64,000 nt of DNA from F22 sp963678855. Lineage in GTDB: Bacteria; Bacteroidota; Bacteroidia; Bacteroidales; Bacteroidaceae. The stretch covers positions 2,170,001 to 2,234,000 of the forward strand of contig OY787448.1 in assembly GCA_963678855.1 (NCBI GenBank), written 5' to 3'. The translations under genes were made by a program, and so were the position numbers. The notes below the pieces were generated by a model, which was not told the origin of the DNA, made no database searches, and was given only the letters and a program-made list of their open reading frames with translations. Positions 59,209 through 64,000 of this stretch are shown one piece after another; within the stretch, counting starts at the first letter, position 1; every line of letters starts with the position of its first letter.

Positions 59209-62058
59209 ATGAAACGAATATTTACTCATCTCTTTTTTACCCTAAGTGTACTTTCGATCAGTGTGTTATCACTAAACGCAGGTGACCGTTCACAACGCCA
59301 TAAGGGCAATCTTAGCCTGTATGGTCAAGTTGTGGATAAGTCTACAGGAAATGTCTTACCCAAAGTGATGGTGCAGCTGTATGCACAGCCTGATAGCACC
59401 TATGTGACAGGTACTGTGACTGATTTGAAAGGGCACTTTGCTCTAACTCAGTTGCTAGCTGGACGTTATACTGTACGCTTCACTTATCTAGGGATGAAAA
59501 AGCACGAAAAATCTGTAAATCTTGCTTCTTCACAAAAAGCTCAATCATTAGGCACCATCAAGATGGAGCCAGATGCTGTGCAGCTTAGTGAAACAGTGGT
59601 GACAGCTGAAGCAGCACCCGTGGTTCTCAAAGGAGATACCGCAGTTTTTTCTGCATCAATCTATAAGCTTCCAGAAGGTGCCGTTGTAGAAGATCTTATC
59701 AAACGCTTACCAGGAGTAGAGATCGATGACGAAGGTAAAATTACCGTCAATGGTAAAGAAGTCAAAAAACTATTAGTTGATGGCAAGGAGTTTTTTGCTG
59801 GCAATCCAGATATCACTTTGAAGAATTTGACCGCAGATATCATCAGCAATGTTAAGTCGTACGAGAAGGAGAGCAAGATGGCTAAGGCCACAGGAGTGAA
59901 AGACGGTAAAGAAGAGCAAGTGCTAGATATTAGCGTCAAACCAGATATGAAAAAAGGCTGGTTTGGTGATGCAAAACTTGCTCAAGGAAATCATGACCGT
60001 TATAGTTATAATGGAATGGCCAATCGTTTTCGAGGCGATAACCAATATAGCGTGCTGTACAATAAAAAGAATGTGCAAAGCACTAGTATTGGAGGAACTA
60101 GATCTAGCCCAAATAGAACTCCAAGAGGAAAGCAAGAAGGACAAGACGCTGGAATTAATCTCAATATTAGTCGTAAGAAAATGACTATCAATGGAACTAT
60201 CAATGGTGGCATCAATGATAGAACCAATGCGTCTACAACTTCTAACCAAACGTACTATTCTACAGGTACTCGTTTTTCAGAAAATCAGACTAACCGTTTG
60301 AGTACGTCTAAGAATATTCAAGGAAATTTCATCATTGAGCTAAATCCAGATTCATTGACCAACATCGTGGTCATGCCCAATGTAGATATCTCAAGACACG
60401 AGAATACAAGTTTTGGGCATTCCATCAATTCAGACGCTCCTCTGAAGGAATTTGATTGGAAGGACATCTCCACTCGTTTTGAGCCTGCTGAAATTTTTGC
60501 AGAGGATACTACAAAACTGATTTATCAAAGCTACCAGACATCCCATAGTGTGAGTGATAATTACAGCTACTCACTGGGTGGACATGTGGCACGTAAGTCG
60601 GCCACACGTAAAGGAAGAAGCTTTGTGTTCGATTTCAACGTAATGCGTAGTGATGTAGAGAATGAATCGACATCCGATAACCGCACCTATTACTATCGTG
60701 CTTCGGGTGATCGATATACTCCGAGGATACAACGTCCAATTGATGATAATACGAGTTATAACTATTTATTAGGATTTGGCTACAATGAACCTGTAGGTAA
60801 AGGAAAATATTTACGTTTCAATTATTCATACAGTCGTAATCGCAATGATAATGAGAGACATGTTTATGACTTGACTCAACCAGAAGAAGTTGAAATTGAT
60901 TCATTGTATAACAAGCATACTACAACTTTGGAAAGTCATAAATTTGGTGTTTTTTTCAATAGCCAAAGTAAAGATTTGTTTTACGCTTTTGGATTAAATG
61001 TAACAGCGCAAGGTATCTATTCTGATTATACTATTGGAGATACAGACCATGACCAATCTCAACATGTGGTCAACTATGCACCTATTCTGTATTTTAACTA
61101 CAAATTCTCTCGTAATACAAAAATGAACATCCAATATCGAGGACGAAGTAGACAGCCAAGTGTAGAGATGCTTTCTCCAATTACTGACTATAGCAATCCG
61201 ACATTGATTAAAGAAGGTAACCCAAACTTGAAGCCATCATTTAGTCATAGTGTGTATACAACCTTCAATCACTATATGCCTAAGTCGCGACGTTCTCTTT
61301 CTCTCTCTCTAGATGGGGGGGCAACAACAAATAGCATCACATACCGTCGTGTCTATGATGAAGAAACTGGGATCACGCATACTAAACCTATGAATATAAA
61401 TGGGAATTGGAATGCTAGACTTAATTATACATTTACCACACCTCTTGCTAAGAAACACTGGAGTAGTTCGCTTAGCGGTTATGGCCGATACTCGGAATCA
61501 CCTAGTTATCAAATGATTGATCAAGAAAGTTTGAAAAGTACCACAAAACAGTTATACTTATATCAAAATGCTAAAATCAATTATCGTACGAAGTCTTTAG
61601 AATTAGGTGTCAAAGGTAGTGTGCGATATAACAAAAGTGAGAATGATTTGGTCTCTACGACAGAGAAGGAGACCTTTCAATATACAGGTACTGCAAATGG
61701 CTTATATCGTCTTGACTGCGGGCTAAGTTTTGCCTTCGAATCCCAACTCATTAATCGTGATGGTTTTGGAGAACAAGCAGATGGTACCGATATGGTACTT
61801 AATGGACAGATAGCCTATAGTATGCTAAAGGGTAAAACATTAACTTTCAGTTTAGATGCCATGGATATCCTGCAGCAACAACCTACTATTTCACGCAGTG
61901 TATATAGCACTGGTGAACGCATCACTCGCTTCGATGCACTTACCAGTTATGTGTTGTTCAGCGTAAAATACCGCTTCAATACGATGTCTGGTAAATCAAT
62001 GAGATCAAATAAAACTAGAAGATATGGTAGATCTTTGAGGATGAATAGACGTTACTAG
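59209..62058 (+). CDS. TonB-dependent-receptor-like outer-membrane beta-barrel protein (pfam14905 type)
   Basis: A 949-residue exported protein. A signal peptide (residues 1-24) is followed by a CarboxypepD_reg-like domain (about 36-100: GQVVDKSTGNVLPKVMVQLY, TVTDLKGHFAL, RYTVRFTYLGM). A plug domain comes next (GDTAVFSASIYKLPEGAVVE, then LPGVEIDDEGKITVNGKEVK), and a C-terminal barrel from about 250 to the end. No SusD-type gene adjoins it, so it is not a classical glycan uptake pair. The C-terminus ends RYGRSLRMNRRY, positively charged and without the usual terminal Phe. Its cargo is unknown. The stop shares four bases with the converging gene. Confidence 0.88.
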   Translation: MKRIFTHLFFTLSVLSISVLSLNAGDRSQRHKGNLSLYGQVVDKSTGNVLPKVMVQLYAQPDSTYVTGTVTDLKGHFALTQLLAGRYTVRFTYLGMKKHEKSVNLASSQKAQSLGTIKMEPDAVQLSETVVTAEAAPVVLKGDTAVFSASIYKLPEGAVVEDLIKRLPGVEIDDEGKITVNGKEVKKLLVDGKEFFAGNPDITLKNLTADIISNVKSYEKESKMAKATGVKDGKEEQVLDISVKPDMKKGWFGDAKLAQGNHDRYSYNGMANRFRGDNQYSVLYNKKNVQSTSIGGTRSSPNRTPRGKQEGQDAGINLNISRKKMTINGTINGGINDRTNASTTSNQTYYSTGTRFSENQTNRLSTSKNIQGNFIIELNPDSLTNIVVMPNVDISRHENTSFGHSINSDAPLKEFDWKDISTRFEPAEIFAEDTTKLIYQSYQTSHSVSDNYSYSLGGHVARKSATRKGRSFVFDFNVMRSDVENESTSDNRTYYYRASGDRYTPRIQRPIDDNTSYNYLLGFGYNEPVGKGKYLRFNYSYSRNRNDNERHVYDLTQPEEVEIDSLYNKHTTTLESHKFGVFFNSQSKDLFYAFGLNVTAQGIYSDYTIGDTDHDQSQHVVNYAPILYFNYKFSRNTKMNIQYRGRSRQPSVEMLSPITDYSNPTLIKEGNPNLKPSFSHSVYTTFNHYMPKSRRSLSLSLDGGATTNSITYRRVYDEETGITHTKPMNINGNWNARLNYTFTTPLAKKHWSSSLSGYGRYSESPSYQMIDQESLKSTTKQLYLYQNAKINYRTKSLELGVKGSVRYNKSENDLVSTTEKETFQYTGTANGLYRLDCGLSFAFESQLINRDGFGEQADGTDMVLNGQIAYSMLKGKTLTFSLDAMDILQQQPTISRSVYSTGERITRFDALTSYVLFSVKYRFNTMSGKSMRSNKTRRYGRSLRMNRRY

Positions 62059-62792
62059 TCGGTAACGCTCTCTTCTTTGCGCCATTTATTGTTAAGAAAT
62101 AACGCAGTATTGGAGAAAATTAGTGCTAGTGGTACACTGCAGTAGCCTACATCATAGATATAAGGATAGTCTTTTTGTAGTAGATATCCAAGTATAAAAG
62201 GGTATAATAGTAAGATTGCTATTCCTACAAGTAATACTAATATCTTTCTACGCTTTACAGACTTTATGCCTTTAAACGGTACGATATAATCAGGTGCACT
62301 AGCCGATGCAATTTGTTGTGACTTTGTCTGCGATTTACGCTCTTCAATCTCCAAGCGTCTATACTTGCTTTGTAGGCGAATATTGATGACCGCAATAGAG
62401 ATAATCAGAGTAAAGAACACAGCTATACTGATAGATACAAATTCTTTAGGCAGTCCTGCAAAGAATACAATATATATAAGAAGCCCTCCAGCAATAATAA
62501 AAGTCACTATGCCCAAGCGCATGCGATATAAGAGAGTAGGAGAGCGATGAGCTGGACTCGTGCTAATCTTTAGCATCACCATACCTGCGGTAATAGTGAT
62601 AAAGCTTAGATACGCTAGGCTATCTAGCAGCAATCTACTTATGATGTGTATATTGTCTATCGTAAGTGATGCAATAGCTGCTATATTTAGTACCACTCCA
62701 ATAAGGAGTAAACCAATTCCCACTTTTCGTATACTTGTTCTAGATACTGGTCTTTCGTAGGGGTAGAATAGGAAATTAATAAGGGTGTTCAT
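62055..62792 (-). CDS. Unidentified multi-pass membrane protein
   Basis: A 245-residue protein with about seven hydrophobic helices: four in the first 125 residues, then two at the C-terminal end after a charged loop (residues 143-180, ERKSQTKSQQIASASAP). I do not recognise the family. A -7 box CAAAAGTA (minus strand TACTTTTG) is at 62879-62886. Its TAG stop overlaps the stop of the converging outer-membrane gene. A membrane or stress role cannot be told from this. Confidence 0.7.
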   Translation of the reverse strand: MNTLINFLFYPYERPVSRTSIRKVGIGLLLIGVVLNIAAIASLTIDNIHIISRLLLDSLAYLSFITITAGMVMLKISTSPAHRSPTLLYRMRLGIVTFIIAGGLLIYIVFFAGLPKEFVSISIAVFFTLIISIAVINIRLQSKYRRLEIEERKSQTKSQQIASASAPDYIVPFKGIKSVKRRKILVLLVGIAILLLYPFILGYLLQKDYPYIYDVGYCSVPLALIFSNTALFLNNKWRKEESVTD

Positions 62793-62878
62793 AATACTAT
62801 TTCTATGTTATTTTGCGTCCATATAGACTAAAAACCAATTGTGCTCTTCTGTACTCGTCAACTATTGGCTTCTGAGCA

Positions 62879-62886
62879 CAAAAGTA
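62879..62886 (-). promoter_or_regulatory. -7 box of the unidentified membrane protein gene
   Basis: The minus strand reads TACTTTTG, about 87 bases before the ATG. No good TTTG upstream. Confidence 0.45.
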
Positions 62887-62961
62887 GTACAACTTAATTA
62901 AACCCCTATCAATAAGGAGTTCAGTAAAGATTCAAAAGTGATATTGAACTGTTCAATGCCG

Positions 62962-63801
62962 CTAATTTATCCTACTCAGGCATGATTGACTGATGATAAT
63001 CTGCGGAGCTACACGCCAATAATCTTTAGCATAGTCACTAGTTGGGTCTATACCATACTGCAAGCATAGTTTCAACGCTCGCAATCCTACATAGTGAGTT
63101 GCCAACAATACGATATGGTGCTCGTGGTCCATTCCAACAATTCTAAAGCATTCATAGCCACATTTTGATTCTCCATACTGTGACATCTTCCGCGTTTCTG
63201 CCAACATACGATCTAGTTTTGTTTCCGCATCACCTCTAGTGGTGCATTTGAAACAACAGCTATTCATAATATTATCTACATATTCTCTTCTTTTTTCAGG
63301 TGCCATTTCTGGATAAAAACAATAATTACCTCTAATCTTATCTACGTTAAGTATATATGGATTTCTCGAATCTGTATCTTCTTTAAGCACCCACTTATCC
63401 TCTTTGAGGGTAAAGAAATAAGTATATTGTTTCTTTTTCTTGAATAGAAAAATCGCCAGCTCATGTTGAGCTACACTAAGCATATACAATCCGTCAAGCT
63501 TAGAGAACTTGTAGCTCTCTTTCCATTTAGGCTTTTCCTTATATATGTACGCTCCGTTTATCTTCTCAGCATAACCATCAGGAGTATTCTCTTCCATAAA
63601 CTCCATATAGTATCTTTTCCTAATTAAGGCTTCCTTGTAGATATCCACCACATTCCCATTTATCTTAAACTCCGTTTTAGAGATAGGAACTACAAAATCT
63701 TTCTTTGATCTAGCTTGGCACAAGATTGGAGTAAACAGTAAAAAAATTAGTAAACCCATATTTCTTCTGTGCAGATATGTACCACATTGCTTCTTTTTCA
63801 T
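62962..63801 (-). CDS. Unidentified exported protein
   Basis: A 279-residue protein with an N-terminal hydrophobic stretch (LLIFLLFTPILCQA, about 17-30) that looks like a signal peptide; a start at M15 (63759) is also possible. The mature part is basic and holds a cysteine-rich patch (SCCFKCTTRGDAETK, then SKCGYECFRI), which suggests disulfides outside the cytoplasm. I do not recognise a family. It faces the unidentified membrane protein on the same strand 169 bases downstream. Confidence 0.72.
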   Translation of the reverse strand: MKKKQCGTYLHRRNMGLLIFLLFTPILCQARSKKDFVVPISKTEFKINGNVVDIYKEALIRKRYYMEFMEENTPDGYAEKINGAYIYKEKPKWKESYKFSKLDGLYMLSVAQHELAIFLFKKKKQYTYFFTLKEDKWVLKEDTDSRNPYILNVDKIRGNYCFYPEMAPEKRREYVDNIMNSCCFKCTTRGDAETKLDRMLAETRKMSQYGESKCGYECFRIVGMDHEHHIVLLATHYVGLRALKLCLQYGIDPTSDYAKDYWRVAPQIIISQSCLSRIN

Positions 63802-63838
63802 TTGTTTGAATTGATTTGTTTATGTGTGAGTATATCTG

Positions 63839-63846
63839 CAAATATA
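63839..63846 (-). promoter_or_regulatory. -7 box of the unidentified exported protein gene
   Basis: The minus strand reads TATATTTG, 38 bases before the ATG at 63801. Confidence 0.45.
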
Positions 63847-63965
63847 CTAATTAGTATAGAGGGATTAGCTATATAGGACTTGACAATAACTTGACAAACA
63901 CCCGAACTGGCAAAATGCGTACTTTTTGTCAATAGTCTATGCATATATTTTTCAAGGATATACGC

Positions 63966-63973
63966 TACCTTTG
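63966..63973 (+). promoter_or_regulatory. -7 box facing the right edge
   Basis: TACCTTTG matches TAnnTTTG. It probably serves a gene beyond the window; the last 27 bases show no start. Confidence 0.4.
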
Positions 63974-64000
63974 TCCTTCCTATAAACTTTTTACATTCTC

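Overview
The window is a stretch of chromosome from an anaerobic member of the order Bacteroidales (phylum Bacteroidota). Three things point there. The promoters are of the Bacteroidota sigma type (TTTG, 19-20 bases, TAnnTTTG), with six essentially perfect copies. Shine-Dalgarno sequences are weak or absent. The gene set is typical: a 2-oxoacid:ferredoxin oxidoreductase operon, a fused Nfn-like transhydrogenase, a Wza/Wzc pair with a tyrosine-rich kinase tail, FGS-type sugar transport, maltose phosphorylase and a pfam14905-like outer-membrane protein. The DNA is moderately AT-rich. I cannot name the genus from this sequence alone.

Layout. 1-104: the start of trpB, cut by the edge. 0.27-2.6 kb: a GT4 glycosyltransferase and an overlapping YbhN-type membrane protein. 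2.8-6.6 kb: a fused Nfn-like oxidoreductase and a ROK regulator. 7.0-8.9 kb: tRNA-Tyr, a GC-rich repeat, ribH and an anchored TPR protein. 9.2-13.3 kb: recF, a DUF721 gene, and a CoA-disulfide reductase/rhodanese/TusA/DsrE fusion. 13.8-19.5 kb (minus strand): glnS-dedA-wza-wzc, which reads as one operon. 19.8-23.8 kb: phoU, a candidate small RNA, ribE and a Upf1-like helicase. 23.9-27.1 kb (minus): TPR protein, ferredoxin, KorA, a 56-residue membrane protein, KorB and KorC. 27.3-29.8 kb (minus): rpiB and tkt. 30.2-31.4 kb: a decayed IS1182-type transposase.

31.6-36.6 kb: galactose use (galM, an FGS symporter, galK) divergent from manA. 36.7-42.5 kb: a five-gene MacAB-TolC-like export operon. 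42.6-45.8 kb (minus): GT2, pyrC and a metallophosphoesterase. 45.9-51.4 kb: mfd and dnaK. 51.4-52.6 kb: a spacer full of palindromes, then a tandem DUF2007 pair in which one copy is frameshifted. 52.9-57.7 kb: a maltose operon (LacI-type regulator, GPH transporter, GH65 maltose phosphorylase). 57.7-58.8 kb: aroB. 59.2-62.1 kb: a TonB-dependent-receptor-like outer-membrane protein. 62.1-63.8 kb: two proteins I do not recognise.

How the genes work together. Several units serve fermentative sugar metabolism: import of galactose, glucose and maltose, phosphorolysis of maltose, the Leloir entry, the non-oxidative pentose phosphate steps, and ferredoxin-linked oxidation of 2-oxoacids with an Nfn-like enzyme to exchange electrons between ferredoxin and NAD(P)H. 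The rest is housekeeping: riboflavin, DNA repair, chaperone, aromatic and pyrimidine synthesis, and envelope export.

I found no complete mobile element, CRISPR array or defence island. The signals most worth a second look are a sigma-54-like motif in front of dnaK, a palindrome-dense spacer after dnaK, a LacI-type operator, an uncatalogued-looking small membrane protein inside the kor operon, a candidate small RNA after phoU, and the four-domain sulfur-relay fusion.
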